From: Clostridia bacterium
GTDB taxonomy: Bacteria; Bacillota; Clostridia; Oscillospirales; Ruminococcaceae
Reading direction: 5' to 3'
Length of the DNA: 42,796 bases
Assembly (NCBI GenBank): GCA_021152595.1
Contig: JAGKVC010000006.1
Coordinates: forward strand, 1-42,796
Each line of letters begins with the position of its first letter. Within the stretch, counting starts at the first letter, position 1. Positions 15,263-24,168 of this stretch are shown one piece after another. Both the position numbers and the translations under genes were made by a program. The notes beneath the pieces are model-generated. The model saw only the letters and a program-made list of their open reading frames with translations. It searched no databases and was not told the DNA's origin.

Positions 15263-17884
15263 ATGGGCAAAAAATATTGTTACCTCTTTACAGAGGGTAA
15301 CGCAAACATGCGTGAGCTCCTCGGCGGTAAGGGTGCAAACCTCGCTGAGATGACCAACATCGGTCTTCCGGTTCCGCAGGGCTTTACCATCTCTACCGAG
15401 GCCTGCACACAGTACTACGAGGACGGCCGTCAGATCAATCCTGAGATCATGGCTGAAATCGAAGAGTACATTGTTAAGATGGAAGGCATCACCGGCAAGA
15501 AGTTCGGTGACAAGGAGAACCCGCTTCTCGTTTCTGTTCGTTCCGGTGCCCGCGCTTCTATGCCGGGTATGATGGATACCATCCTCAACCTCGGTCTGAA
15601 TGAGACCGTCGTCGAGACCATGGCAGCAAAGTCCGGCAACGCTCGCTGGGCATATGACTGCTACAGAAGATTCATCCAGATGTATTCCGACGTCGTTATG
15701 GAAGTCGGCAAGAAGTACTTTGAGGAGCTCATCGACAAGATGAAGGCAGACCGCGGCGTCACACAGGACGTTGAGTTGACTGCTGATGACCTCAAGGAGC
15801 TCGCTGAGCAGTTCAAGGCTGAGTACAAGTCCAAGATCGGTGAGGACTTCCCGTCTGATCCGAAGGAGCAGCTCATGGGCGCAATCAAGGCTGTTTTCCG
15901 TTCCTGGGACAACCCGCGTGCAAATGTCTATCGCCGTGACAACGATATCCCGTATTCCTGGGGTACTGCTGTTAACGTCCAGATGATGGCATTCGGCAAC
16001 ATGGGCGACGATTGCGGTACCGGTGTTGCATTTACCCGTGATCCGGCAACCGGCGAGAAGAAGCTCATGGGCGAGTTCCTGAAGAACGCACAGGGCGAGG
16101 ACGTCGTTGCAGGTGTCCGTACCCCGATGCCGATCGCTCAGATGGAGCAGGAGTTCCCGGATGCATACGCAGAGTTCATCAAGGTCTGCAACATCCTCGA
16201 GGAGCACTATCACGACATGCAGGATATGGAGTTCACTGTCGAGAACAAGAAGCTCTATATGCTCCAGTGCCGTAACGGTAAGAGAACTGCTCCGGCAGCG
16301 CTCAAGATCGCTTGCGATCTCGTTGACGAGGGTATGAAGACCGAGCAGGAAGCTGTCCTGATGATCGATCCGCGTAACCTCGATACCCTTCTCCACCCGC
16401 AGTTCGATGCAAAGGCTCTGAAGGCTGCTACGCCGCTCGGCAAGGGCCTCGGTGCATCCCCCGGCGCTGCTTGCGGTAAGGTCGTCTTCACTGCTGACGA
16501 TGCTGAGGCTTGGAACGCTCGCGGCGAAAAGGTCGTTCTCGTTCGTCTGGAGACCTCTCCGGAGGACATCACCGGTATGAAGGCATCTCAGGGTATCCTG
16601 ACTGTCCGCGGCGGTATGACCTCTCACGCAGCCGTTGTTGCACGTGGTATGGGTACCTGCTGCGTTTCCGGCTGCTCCGATATCAACATGGACGAGGCAA
16701 ACAAGGTCTTCACACTGGCTGGTGTCACCTTCAAGGAAGGCGATCCGATCTCGATCGACGGCACCACCGGTAACATCTATCAGGGCATCATCCCGACTGT
16801 TGACGCTCAGATCGCCGGCGAGTTCGGCAGAGTTATGGGCTGGGCAGACAAGTATCGCAAGCTGAAGGTTCGCACCAACGCTGATACACCGGCTGATGCA
16901 AAGAAGGCAAGAGAGCTTGGCGCTGAGGGTATCGGTCTCTGCCGTACCGAGCACATGTTCTTCGAGCCGTCCAGAATCGCTGCATTCCGTGAGATGATCT
17001 GCGCAGATACCGTTGAGCAGCGCGAAGCAGCTCTGGCAAAGATCGAGCCGATGCAGCAGGCAGACTTCGAGGCTCTCTATGAGGCACTCGAGGGCAATCC
17101 TGTTACCATTCGTTTCCTGGATCCGCCGCTTCACGAGTTCGTTCCGACCGAAGAGGCTGATATCAAGGCACTTGCAGATGCTCAGGGCAAGACCGTTGAG
17201 CAGATCAAGGCAATCATTGCTTCCCTGCACGAGTTCAACCCGATGATGGGCCACCGCGGCTGCCGTCTGGCTGTCACCTATCCGGAGATCGCTGCAATGC
17301 AGACCAAGGCTGTCATCAAGGCTGCTATCAACGTTCAGAAGAAGCATGCTGACTGGACCGTCAAGCCGGAGATCATGATCCCGCTGGTCGGCGAAGTCAA
17401 GGAGCTCAAGTTCGTGAAGGATGTTGTCAAGAAGACCGCTGATGAGATCATCGCTGCTGCCGGCGCAAAGCTGGAGTACGAGATCGGTACCATGATCGAG
17501 ATTCCGCGTGCAGCTCTGACTGCTGACGCCATTGCAAAGGAAGCAGACTTCTTCTGCTTCGGTACCAACGACCTCACGCAGATGACCTTCGGCTTCTCCC
17601 GTGATGACGCTGGTAAGTTCCTCGGCGCATACTATGACACCAAGATCTTTGAGAACGATCCGTTCGCAAAGCTGGATCAGGTCGGCGTCGGCAAGCTGAT
17701 GAAGATGGCAATCGAGCTTGGTAAGCCGGTCAATCCGAAGCTCCACTGCGGTATCTGCGGTGAGCACGGCGGCGATCCGGCATCTGTCGAGTTCTGCCAC
17801 CAGATCGGTCTGGATTATGTTTCCTGCTCGCCGTTCCGTGTGCCGATCGCAAGACTGGCTGCGGCACAGGCTGCACTCCGCTAA
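15263..17884 (+). CDS. ppdK: Pyruvate, phosphate dikinase
   Basis: Protein of 873 residues interconverting pyruvate, ATP and Pi with PEP, AMP and PPi, a central glycolytic step in many clostridia. The N-terminal ATP-grasp part (GGKGANLAEM, VRSGARASMPGMMDTILNLG), the central swivelling His domain (GGMTSHAAVVARGMG) and the C-terminal PEP-binding barrel (FFCFGTNDLTQ, HCGICGEHGGDP with the catalytic Cys) are all present. ATG 15263 has GGAGG eight bases upstream; an in-frame ATG five codons earlier overlaps that site. The codon use is strikingly restricted (few alternatives per residue), unlike its neighbours, which fits very high expression. No clear terminator follows before the inverted repeat at 18001. 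Confidence 0.97.
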   Translation: MGKKYCYLFTEGNANMRELLGGKGANLAEMTNIGLPVPQGFTISTEACTQYYEDGRQINPEIMAEIEEYIVKMEGITGKKFGDKENPLLVSVRSGARASMPGMMDTILNLGLNETVVETMAAKSGNARWAYDCYRRFIQMYSDVVMEVGKKYFEELIDKMKADRGVTQDVELTADDLKELAEQFKAEYKSKIGEDFPSDPKEQLMGAIKAVFRSWDNPRANVYRRDNDIPYSWGTAVNVQMMAFGNMGDDCGTGVAFTRDPATGEKKLMGEFLKNAQGEDVVAGVRTPMPIAQMEQEFPDAYAEFIKVCNILEEHYHDMQDMEFTVENKKLYMLQCRNGKRTAPAALKIACDLVDEGMKTEQEAVLMIDPRNLDTLLHPQFDAKALKAATPLGKGLGASPGAACGKVVFTADDAEAWNARGEKVVLVRLETSPEDITGMKASQGILTVRGGMTSHAAVVARGMGTCCVSGCSDINMDEANKVFTLAGVTFKEGDPISIDGTTGNIYQGIIPTVDAQIAGEFGRVMGWADKYRKLKVRTNADTPADAKKARELGAEGIGLCRTEHMFFEPSRIAAFREMICADTVEQREAALAKIEPMQQADFEALYEALEGNPVTIRFLDPPLHEFVPTEEADIKALADAQGKTVEQIKAIIASLHEFNPMMGHRGCRLAVTYPEIAAMQTKAVIKAAINVQKKHADWTVKPEIMIPLVGEVKELKFVKDVVKKTADEIIAAAGAKLEYEIGTMIEIPRAALTADAIAKEADFFCFGTNDLTQMTFGFSRDDAGKFLGAYYDTKIFENDPFAKLDQVGVGKLMKMAIELGKPVNPKLHCGICGEHGGDPASVEFCHQIGLDYVSCSPFRVPIARLAAAQAALR

Positions 17885-18000
17885 TCCAAGCCCATCGCTT
17901 AATTGTATAAGCAATACCCCCGCAGATTTAGGTCGGTACTAATATAGAAGTTTTTGAACAACTATTATGTAAAGACCTATACAGCGGGCTATGAAACAGA

Positions 18001-18040
18001 ACAGGCAGATACTTTCACAAGAGGTATCTGCCTGTTTTGT
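18001..18040. terminator. Bidirectional terminator between ppdK and the ABC operon
   Basis: Perfect 12-bp stem (18001-18012 with 18024-18035), then TTTTGT on the plus strand; on the minus strand the tail is TCTGTTTC. The 117 bases between the ppdK stop and this stem hold no ORF or motif I can name. Confidence 0.75.
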
Positions 18041-18046
18041 ATGTAT

Positions 18047-18811
18047 TCACTTATAAAATCCATTTTCGTCATGCTCGCCAAAGCAGCTATGGCAAGTATA
18101 AGGCTTTGAGATCTCGCTTATTCCGTCAGCGGTCAATTTCAGCTCCCTTGTTATAAACGGAAATATCCTGCAATGACTTATCATCAGCAAGCCCATTTGA
18201 GGATGCTCACGAATGACCTTATTGATGAGGTTACTGATATACCTTGCGTTCACAAAGTCAAGGTTGTTAAGCGGTTCGTCGATGATCAGCAGGTCTGCAT
18301 CTGAACGAGTAGCTATAACAGAGAACACTTGTAGTAGCCTTTGCTCACCGCCACTGAATTTACCCGGTCTGGACTTTGCGTCGAATATCCTGCTGCTATC
18401 TCCTCGGCGTGGCAGCCATTCGTCAATCAGGTCATTGACCTCGGAATAGCTCATATCATTGCCTGTGTAGGCTTTTCCGCTGTTGCTGATAACGTCTCTG
18501 ACCTGTATGCGTCCCATTTCAGAGTATTCGTCCTTTTGTGGAATATAAGCGATACTGGAACGAAACCGCTGCAATTCGTCATCACTTAACGAGAGAATAT
18601 CACCGAATGTATGGTGTGTGATCCTACCTTCGATTTTCTTTCCATCGGTTTCTAACCGCATAATGCTTTTCAGTATGGAACTCTTTCCGATGCCGTTTTC
18701 TCCGGATAATAAGACCGCTTCACCCTGCCCTATGTCAAATGAAACATTCTGCATCAAAGTGCGTTGTTTCAGCTTTATCGACAGGTTATCTATACTAAGG
18801 ATATTCCCCAT
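18047..18811 (-). CDS. ABC transporter ATP-binding protein
   Basis: Protein of 254 residues with one ABC ATPase domain: Walker A GENGIGKSS, Q-loop YIPQKDE, signature FSGGE and Walker B LLIIDEPLNNLD, then an H-loop in LLMISHCR. The C-terminal 30 residues are atypical and contain CHSCFGEHDENG. It starts two bases after the stop of the FtsX-like permease, with GGAGGAAG upstream, and is the last gene of a four-gene operon (lipoprotein, permease, permease, ATPase). MacB-type exporters have this composition; the cargo is unknown. Confidence 0.88.
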   Translation of the reverse strand: MGNILSIDNLSIKLKQRTLMQNVSFDIGQGEAVLLSGENGIGKSSILKSIMRLETDGKKIEGRITHHTFGDILSLSDDELQRFRSSIAYIPQKDEYSEMGRIQVRDVISNSGKAYTGNDMSYSEVNDLIDEWLPRRGDSSRIFDAKSRPGKFSGGEQRLLQVFSVIATRSDADLLIIDEPLNNLDFVNARYISNLINKVIREHPQMGLLMISHCRIFPFITRELKLTADGISEISKPYTCHSCFGEHDENGFYK

Positions 18812-18813
18812 AA

Positions 18814-19800
18814 CTACTTCCTCCAGAGTCGATTGTTTGATATGTTTGAAGCTATAAGCAAAGTAATGATCTCAATAAACGGTATCAACAGCAGTATCAG
18901 TAATTTCACAGCATTGTAATTAACAAACAGAAATACAATACCCGAAAAAGCAAATGATGCGATAATTGATATGATTCCAGTGCCACGGACAAGCCTGTAA
19001 TATGCTTTGTTAAGTTGCTTTCTATCTAAGCCCAGTATTATCAATCGTCTGAAATTACTTGAAAAAGATTTGGTCAGCATAACAGTTAATGCGACAGTTG
19101 CCACAATCGAGACTACGCTCAAAACCGCTAAATACAGGATAATGCTTCGGAGCGATGATATTATTTCATCATCACGATAAACAATATTCTCAGGCGACCC
19201 TATCGCTGACAAATCATTGATCGAATCTTTTGTAAATACGATACTGCTATGCGTGATATTTTCGATGTGCCGTTCGTCATAGCCCATAATGATGATCCCG
19301 TCACTATGACTCGTGCCGTTAGTCGCCCTAACACTTATCGCTTCGGGAAGGAATTGTTCAATAGTATATTCGCATTTCTCACCGTTGACAATGTGCTTTG
19401 AATAGAGCTTATCGCCAATATGTAGATTATTGGATTTGGCTACATTCTCAGATACAGCCACACCGTTGGCGCTGAGTGGCTCTGCGTTCCAAGAAACCAT
19501 ATCTGTATACAGCGAATCTTTTGACTGCATAACAATATCTGCGTTCAAACTGGTATTTGCATCAGCAGACAAGGTGAATTCAATCCCTGCATTGAACTGA
19601 TAATAGTCATCTTTCCGAACTGTATCCTGCATCATTACCGAATAATCGTAGTCCGATTGCAGCAGAGAGTTCAACTGGATAGCATCTTTATTCACGGAAA
19701 GAATCAGTATGAGCATAAGAAAAAACGAGATCAAAGTGAATGCCAATGATGCGATGATCGTCTTTCTTGGCTCTGCGTGTAGAGCTATACGATTTCTCAT
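18814..19800 (-). CDS. FtsX/MacB-like ABC permease subunit
   Basis: Protein of 328 residues. One N-terminal membrane helix (about 13-34) is followed by an extracytoplasmic domain of about 180 residues and three C-terminal helices (about 216-240, 268-290, 295-317). This is the topology of FtsX/MacB permeases. Sequence similarity is weak by eye, so the call rests on topology and on the ATPase gene directly downstream. It is separated from the second permease by 27 bases. Confidence 0.7.
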   Translation of the reverse strand: MRNRIALHAEPRKTIIASLAFTLISFFLMLILILSVNKDAIQLNSLLQSDYDYSVMMQDTVRKDDYYQFNAGIEFTLSADANTSLNADIVMQSKDSLYTDMVSWNAEPLSANGVAVSENVAKSNNLHIGDKLYSKHIVNGEKCEYTIEQFLPEAISVRATNGTSHSDGIIIMGYDERHIENITHSSIVFTKDSINDLSAIGSPENIVYRDDEIISSLRSIILYLAVLSVVSIVATVALTVMLTKSFSSNFRRLIILGLDRKQLNKAYYRLVRGTGIISIIASFAFSGIVFLFVNYNAVKLLILLLIPFIEIITLLIASNISNNRLWRK

Positions 19801-19827
19801 TGTGTTATCACCTGACCTCGTTTTATA

Positions 19828-20994
19828 TTATTTCTTCGCCTTAGCTTTTTCTTTTTTGGTGATGTTCTTTATCATGGAGTTATTCATCGAGAGACTAATG
19901 ATCTCTGCTACAAGCATTGCCGCAGGAATGAAGGCGATCTCAATACCGATAGCTTTTTTAGCTTTTTTAGGAATATATGTAGCTGAAGTATTCAGCTTAA
20001 GGAACAGTATACCTACATAAGCGAACGCAAAACAGAGCAACTCACAAATGAAAGATTTGGTGTAGTATGGTTTTACGTTCTGCCCCTTTGGGATACAGTG
20101 CTTGGTGAAATAGCCCTTTTCACTGCCACGTTTTGCCATGACTACATTGAAAGCAATTATCAAAACGGCTGACAGGGCTGTTCCAATCCATATCATCAGA
20201 GGGCTGACCTTCTTATCAAGGCTGTTTTCTCTTACACGAAAATCTGTGATCTCATTTGCATATCCTGAATCCATGATAGCATCATAATGTACCTGATACT
20301 GCTCATCACTGTCAAAACGGTCACGATCCTTTAGTCTGCCCATAGGTCTGTAATCCTTGGTCAGATAAGCCTGACAAGTGTTATAGTCATTTGCAGAGAT
20401 ATACATTTGCGAATAGCCGTTGTTCTGGGAATTTTGAACGATAGAATCTTTCTGCTCGGTGATGATCTGTGCAAGGATAGCTCCGTTTTCGTAAATGGTG
20501 TTCGTTTCATAGATAGCGTATATCCTATATTCTGCGGTCGTATCACCAATAGAAAGAGATACGGTATCGCCAATATCTGTTAAAGTATCCTTACAAAATT
20601 GCCAGTCCACAAGAATCGGATTATCAAAATCTGAATCCGACTTCTTGATAAGTCGCTTGTCATTATACATCGTAATATCGACATTCTCAAAGTGGTCACT
20701 CAGCAGAACTGTTGTTGTTCTCGACTTGCCGCCTGCATTTACAGCGGTTTTAGTCAGGAAAAACGGGAACACCTTGTCGATTCCATTACTTCCAGGAAGT
20801 TCGCTAATCTGCTCAAAAGACGGCTCAGGAGCGATAAAGTCGATACTTGTGTTCTTATATACGCTTTGTGAATTGTAGTTATCAGCTATCTGAGAGATAA
20901 ACGGGAATACGAACAACAGTCCGGCTACTACAGCAATGACAGCACTCAGGAAGATTGATAATAAGGCTCTGTGCCTGATCCAATAGCCTGTCAT
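19828..20994 (-). CDS. FtsX/MacB-like ABC permease subunit, longer paralogue
   Basis: Protein of 388 residues with the same plan: N-terminal helix (about 10-32), a roughly 230-residue extracytoplasmic domain, then several C-terminal helices and a Lys-rich tail (KKEKAKAKK). It and the 328-residue subunit probably form a heterodimer energised by the ATPase. Its ATG overlaps the TAA of the lipoprotein gene by one base (TAATG), so the two are coupled. Confidence 0.7.
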   Translation of the reverse strand: MTGYWIRHRALLSIFLSAVIAVVAGLLFVFPFISQIADNYNSQSVYKNTSIDFIAPEPSFEQISELPGSNGIDKVFPFFLTKTAVNAGGKSRTTTVLLSDHFENVDITMYNDKRLIKKSDSDFDNPILVDWQFCKDTLTDIGDTVSLSIGDTTAEYRIYAIYETNTIYENGAILAQIITEQKDSIVQNSQNNGYSQMYISANDYNTCQAYLTKDYRPMGRLKDRDRFDSDEQYQVHYDAIMDSGYANEITDFRVRENSLDKKVSPLMIWIGTALSAVLIIAFNVVMAKRGSEKGYFTKHCIPKGQNVKPYYTKSFICELLCFAFAYVGILFLKLNTSATYIPKKAKKAIGIEIAFIPAAMLVAEIISLSMNNSMIKNITKKEKAKAKK

Positions 20995-21509
20995 TATTCT
21001 TCCTCCGTCTTATCTTCTTTTTTCTCTACAAATATCAGTGTGCTCTGCTTGTCATAAGATGCATCAACGTTGTCATCGAATACCAGCGTCATAGGCACTT
21101 CGCCTACTGCGTTAGGAACAAACTGAATAACGCATTCCTGATCGGCCGCCGTCTCAGAGGCGTTAGCAGTAAATTCGTATGTAGTAACATTATTTACCGC
21201 ATCGAAGTTTGGCGTGATGATCTGACCGTCCATGTACTTTGCATCCACATTGTCTATGCTGGGAATAGTGAGGACGACCTTGACCTGAGAGGTCTTGCTC
21301 TTATTTGATGTAACCTTGAACTTTACCTTCATATATACGGTATCACCGATCTCATATTCCTTAGTGCCGTCGCCGTAGCTATGACCTTTATCGGCACTGT
21401 AGAAGAAATCAGATGCCGCTGAATAGGTGGTTTCCCCACAAGCAGTCAGCGATCCCATCGCAAGAGCTGCAACGAGCAGGGCGGAGAGAGTTCTTTTGAT
21501 CCTTTTCAT
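20994..21509 (-). CDS. Lipoprotein of the ABC exporter operon
   Basis: Protein of 171 residues with a basic lipoprotein signal peptide and lipobox LTACG (Cys at about residue 26). The mature part is beta-rich (VYMKVKFKVTSNKSKTSQVKVVLTIP) and resembles an immunoglobulin-like or DUF4352-type fold; the tail is acidic (KKEDKTEEE). It overlaps the downstream permease gene by one base, so it is probably an extracellular partner of the transporter. Only 49 bases separate it from the immunity gene upstream, so the toxin/immunity pair may share the transcript. Confidence 0.75.
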   Translation of the reverse strand: MKRIKRTLSALLVAALAMGSLTACGETTYSAASDFFYSADKGHSYGDGTKEYEIGDTVYMKVKFKVTSNKSKTSQVKVVLTIPSIDNVDAKYMDGQIITPNFDAVNNVTTYEFTANASETAADQECVIQFVPNAVGEVPMTLVFDDNVDASYDKQSTLIFVEKKEDKTEEE

Positions 21510-21558
21510 TTTTGTATACTTCTTTTCTCAGTAATGAATTGTCTGTAACTACAAACGG

Positions 21559-21945
21559 TCAGAGAATTATATCCTGCATTCCAACTGTCACTTCTCCGTC
21601 CGAGGAAAAGACAACAGCTAATCCATGCTCCAAGTCATAGCGGTATTTACACATCATAGCGATTTTTGGATTTCCCTTATCTCGCTTGACAAAAAGACAT
21701 TCTGGCTTGATATAGCTGAATATATTGTCTATTTTTGCGTTTTCATCATCGCTCATGACCTGTTCTCGGCAGTAATCCTCTACAATAGACTTTGACTGCT
21801 CGATCCACTCGGTATGAGTTTTGAAGTGCTTTAAGGCTTGAATTTGGGCTTTTGTTACTTCTTCGCCTTCGTAGCAGTCATACTCAACAGGCAGCGTAAA
21901 CTTTCTTCCCCAGATAGTTGTCTCTAATGACTCAATCAAAATCAA
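21559..21945 (-). CDS. DUF6985-like protein, probable immunity protein
   Basis: Protein of 128 residues, acidic and soluble, ending PKIAMMCKYRYDLEHGLAVVFSSDGEVTVGMQDIIL. This C-terminal signature (MxxYRYDxEHGLAVVF...GxQDIIL) is what I know of DUF6985, a family often found beside HNH-type polymorphic toxins. Its start overlaps the end of the nuclease toxin gene by 14 bases, the usual toxin-immunity layout. That it neutralises the toxin is inferred from position. Confidence 0.7.
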   Translation of the reverse strand: MILIESLETTIWGRKFTLPVEYDCYEGEEVTKAQIQALKHFKTHTEWIEQSKSIVEDYCREQVMSDDENAKIDNIFSYIKPECLFVKRDKGNPKIAMMCKYRYDLEHGLAVVFSSDGEVTVGMQDIIL

Positions 21946-23353
21946 CCTCTCCTTCCTTACCTATCATAGCGTTGTATTCGGCAACACCGCCGTAATGTGT
22001 AAATGTTTGATTCACTTCGGACGGCACTAATTGCATAGATTCCATATTGCTCATTTCATGCCAAGTAAGATTATTGCTTTTGCGATATGGTTCTATATCA
22101 CGAGCAACCCATGTTTTACCGTCATATTTTATTTTGGTCCAGTATTCAGCAAGCGCCTTATCTGCCTGACTGAAATTTTTTGACCTGCTATTTGTCATAT
22201 TTGGTATCTTTACCTGAGCCTTTTGGAATGGTGAGAAGTCAGGAACAGCGTTTTTATATGTAACCTTAGTGATTTTCGTTCCATCCGAAAGAACAAGAGG
22301 CTCTTTGAGAACAAAATCGGACTCTCCTCTTGTTCCGCTCCACTGTCCTCGTTCTCCATTAACTGGAGTTTTAACAAATCGTGCGTTATACTGACTATAT
22401 GGAGTATTGTATTTATGATAAAATTCATATCCCTCAGCACCGCCATGAACTGTGCCGATGATAGCACCCCACATATATCCGTCAGCTGCATTTTCAACAG
22501 CTTTCTCTGCCGATGAAACGCCGACCTTTTCCCAATCGACATTGCTCCAATCTATATCGGCTGCATCTGTCGAGGTATATGTTTTCACGGCGTTATATCC
22601 TGCATAAGCTGTTCCTGCTGTTGCAGCTAAGACCGATATGCCAGCTATAACGAGCTTTATTCCTGTCGCCGCTGTGATAGTAGTGCTTCCTCCGGAAGGA
22701 ACAGCAGCCACTAATGATACAATTGAAAGAATAAGACCAGCTGTTGCTGTAGCAAATCCTATGACAGCAGATGTTCTTCCCGTTTCGTCCAGCTCATCGG
22801 TCGCACCAGTCAGTCCACCAAACAAAGAGCCTAAAGCTGCGCCTGTTCCTGCAAATTTCAGTGATTCGTCGGCAGCAGCTACAACAGCACTTGCAATCGG
22901 ATCAGGTAGTCCTGCTTTTTTCAAGACAACAACAGTTACTATTACACCTGTACCCACTGCTACCTTGGTTAGCACTGACTTTATATTGATGCCCTCTCCG
23001 AAAAGGTGAGTCGTCTGACTGTTTTCTGCGAAATCCTCTATATGCTCTTGTGGAACATATATGGTTTTACAGCACATAACTTCGGTGATAGTTTCTTCTT
23101 CAAGCAACAGCTCGGAAATCTTGTTCTCTGCGAGAACTATTTCTTCCAGATATATCTCCGTTGTTATGAATTCGTGCAACTCATTTTCGGTGATTACGTT
23201 CTCTATCTCAACACTCTCTGTTACCGTCTGAGGGGAAGCATCTGAAATAGTGGGCGTTGGTGGTGCATTAGAGCAACCGACAGTCATAAGCAAAATCGAA
23301 ACAACTAACATCAATGATATTAGTCTGTTAAACAGATTACGTCTTATTAACAT
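21932..23353 (-). CDS. Lipoprotein-anchored HNH/EndoVII-type nuclease toxin
   Basis: Protein of 473 residues. N-terminal lipobox (LLMTVGCS, Cys near residue 27), an acidic helical stalk, three Gly/Ala-rich hydrophobic stretches (about 125-155, 185-215 and 222-245), then a soluble C-terminal domain. The end reads LTWHEMSNMESMQLVPSEVNQTFTHYGGVAEYN, the WHH-type HNH/EndoVII toxin signature with Glu in place of the second His (WHE); the later HYGG is kept. ATG 23353 is preceded by AGGGG seven bases away. Polymorphic toxins normally have secretion domains; a lipobox plus glycine-zipper segments is an unusual carrier. Confidence 0.75.
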   Translation of the reverse strand: MLIRRNLFNRLISLMLVVSILLMTVGCSNAPPTPTISDASPQTVTESVEIENVITENELHEFITTEIYLEEIVLAENKISELLLEEETITEVMCCKTIYVPQEHIEDFAENSQTTHLFGEGINIKSVLTKVAVGTGVIVTVVVLKKAGLPDPIASAVVAAADESLKFAGTGAALGSLFGGLTGATDELDETGRTSAVIGFATATAGLILSIVSLVAAVPSGGSTTITAATGIKLVIAGISVLAATAGTAYAGYNAVKTYTSTDAADIDWSNVDWEKVGVSSAEKAVENAADGYMWGAIIGTVHGGAEGYEFYHKYNTPYSQYNARFVKTPVNGERGQWSGTRGESDFVLKEPLVLSDGTKITKVTYKNAVPDFSPFQKAQVKIPNMTNSRSKNFSQADKALAEYWTKIKYDGKTWVARDIEPYRKSNNLTWHEMSNMESMQLVPSEVNQTFTHYGGVAEYNAMIGKEGEVDFD

Positions 23354-23416
23354 CTTATCACCCCTAAACAAATAATCAGAATTTGCAATGTGACAAATTA
23401 CAATTATTCATATTAT

Positions 23417-23445
23417 ATTATACCATATTTTTAGTGAAAAAGCAA
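23417..23445 (-). promoter_or_regulatory. Promoter of the toxin/immunity genes
   Basis: Minus strand TTGCTT (23445-23440), 17-base spacer, TATAAT (23422-23417), overlapping a second TATAAT (23417-23412). Confidence 0.65.
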
Positions 23446-23520
23446 TCCGTTTCTCTATGTTTCTACAATATAAAAATGGATTCCGCTTCTCAACTATCCT
23501 CAACTTTGATTCCACCGGAG

Positions 23521-23994
23521 TCAAAGTTGGCAGTCAGCCAGATTTCTTACCTGTTTTCCTTGCTTTTCAGCATACTGCACCGTTTTATACGCACCACCAC
23601 TCTTATGCTGAATACAGCACACGACCAGGTCAGAACGGTCAACCATACACCTGTTACGAACTTGTATCGCAGACTTATAGTGTGCATCAGATGATTCCGA
23701 GCATATCTCCACCTCATCATAGTAGCTGAGATAGTATTGCTTGTTGTCACGGTACTCGGCTTTCATATACGGCAGTACAAGGATAATTGATGTGTTACCG
23801 TAGCCGTATCGCTTAACGGCTCGTCTGATTGCCGATGCTGCCAGCAGGTCAAATTCCTCGTCCCGACCGACAAGAAATTCTACATACTGTTTCTGCGTGA
23901 TGAGATCATGAAGGAGTTGGTCAAGTCTGCTTTCTATTTCCAACGCCCTTTCTACTTCACGATGCCCAAAGAAACTGACTGTGTATATATCCAT
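23521..23994 (-). CDS. SLOG-like (DUF1273/YpsA-type) nucleotide-binding protein, copy 1
   Basis: Protein of 157 residues beginning MDIYTVSFFGHREV, the first strand and Gly-rich loop of a Rossmann-like SLOG fold. The later DRSDLVVCCIQHKSGGAYKTVQYAEKQGK matches the second conserved half of the DUF1273/YpsA group, whose members bind nucleotide-type ligands. ATG 23994 has AGGTG six bases upstream; an in-frame GTG three codons earlier overlaps that site. It is divergent from an XRE regulator (24169). A close paralogue (roughly two-thirds identical by eye) lies at 41358, also divergent from an XRE gene. The ligand and role are unknown. Confidence 0.75.
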   Translation of the reverse strand: MDIYTVSFFGHREVERALEIESRLDQLLHDLITQKQYVEFLVGRDEEFDLLAASAIRRAVKRYGYGNTSIILVLPYMKAEYRDNKQYYLSYYDEVEICSESSDAHYKSAIQVRNRCMVDRSDLVVCCIQHKSGGAYKTVQYAEKQGKQVRNLADCQL

Positions 23995-24065
23995 AGCTAT
24001 CACCTGAAAATGTTATTGTTTGTCTTTCCAATGATACTTCTAAGCATACTATCTAATATATCTTG

Positions 24066-24094
24066 ATTATAACATATACTGGAAGATTATTCAA
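24066..24094 (-). promoter_or_regulatory. Promoter of SLOG copy 1
   Basis: Minus strand TTGAAT (24094-24089), 17-base spacer, TATAAT (24071-24066), in the divergent intergenic region with the XRE gene. Confidence 0.65.
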
Positions 24095-24168
24095 GAGAAA
24101 ACAACATATTTCCTTTGAGTATAGCAGATTCCTTTTGCTGTATTATAGTAGTAAGAGGTGATATAGCT

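Noticed and set aside
15185..17914. A 909-residue frame antisense to ppdK
   Set aside because: It mirrors ppdK codon for codon, is rich in Leu/Asp/Cys without any domain, has no ribosome site, and arises from the restricted codon use of a highly expressed gene.
23501..23529. 9-bp inverted repeat at the end of SLOG copy 1 as a terminator
   Set aside because: It includes the stop codon but is not followed by a T-tract on either strand.
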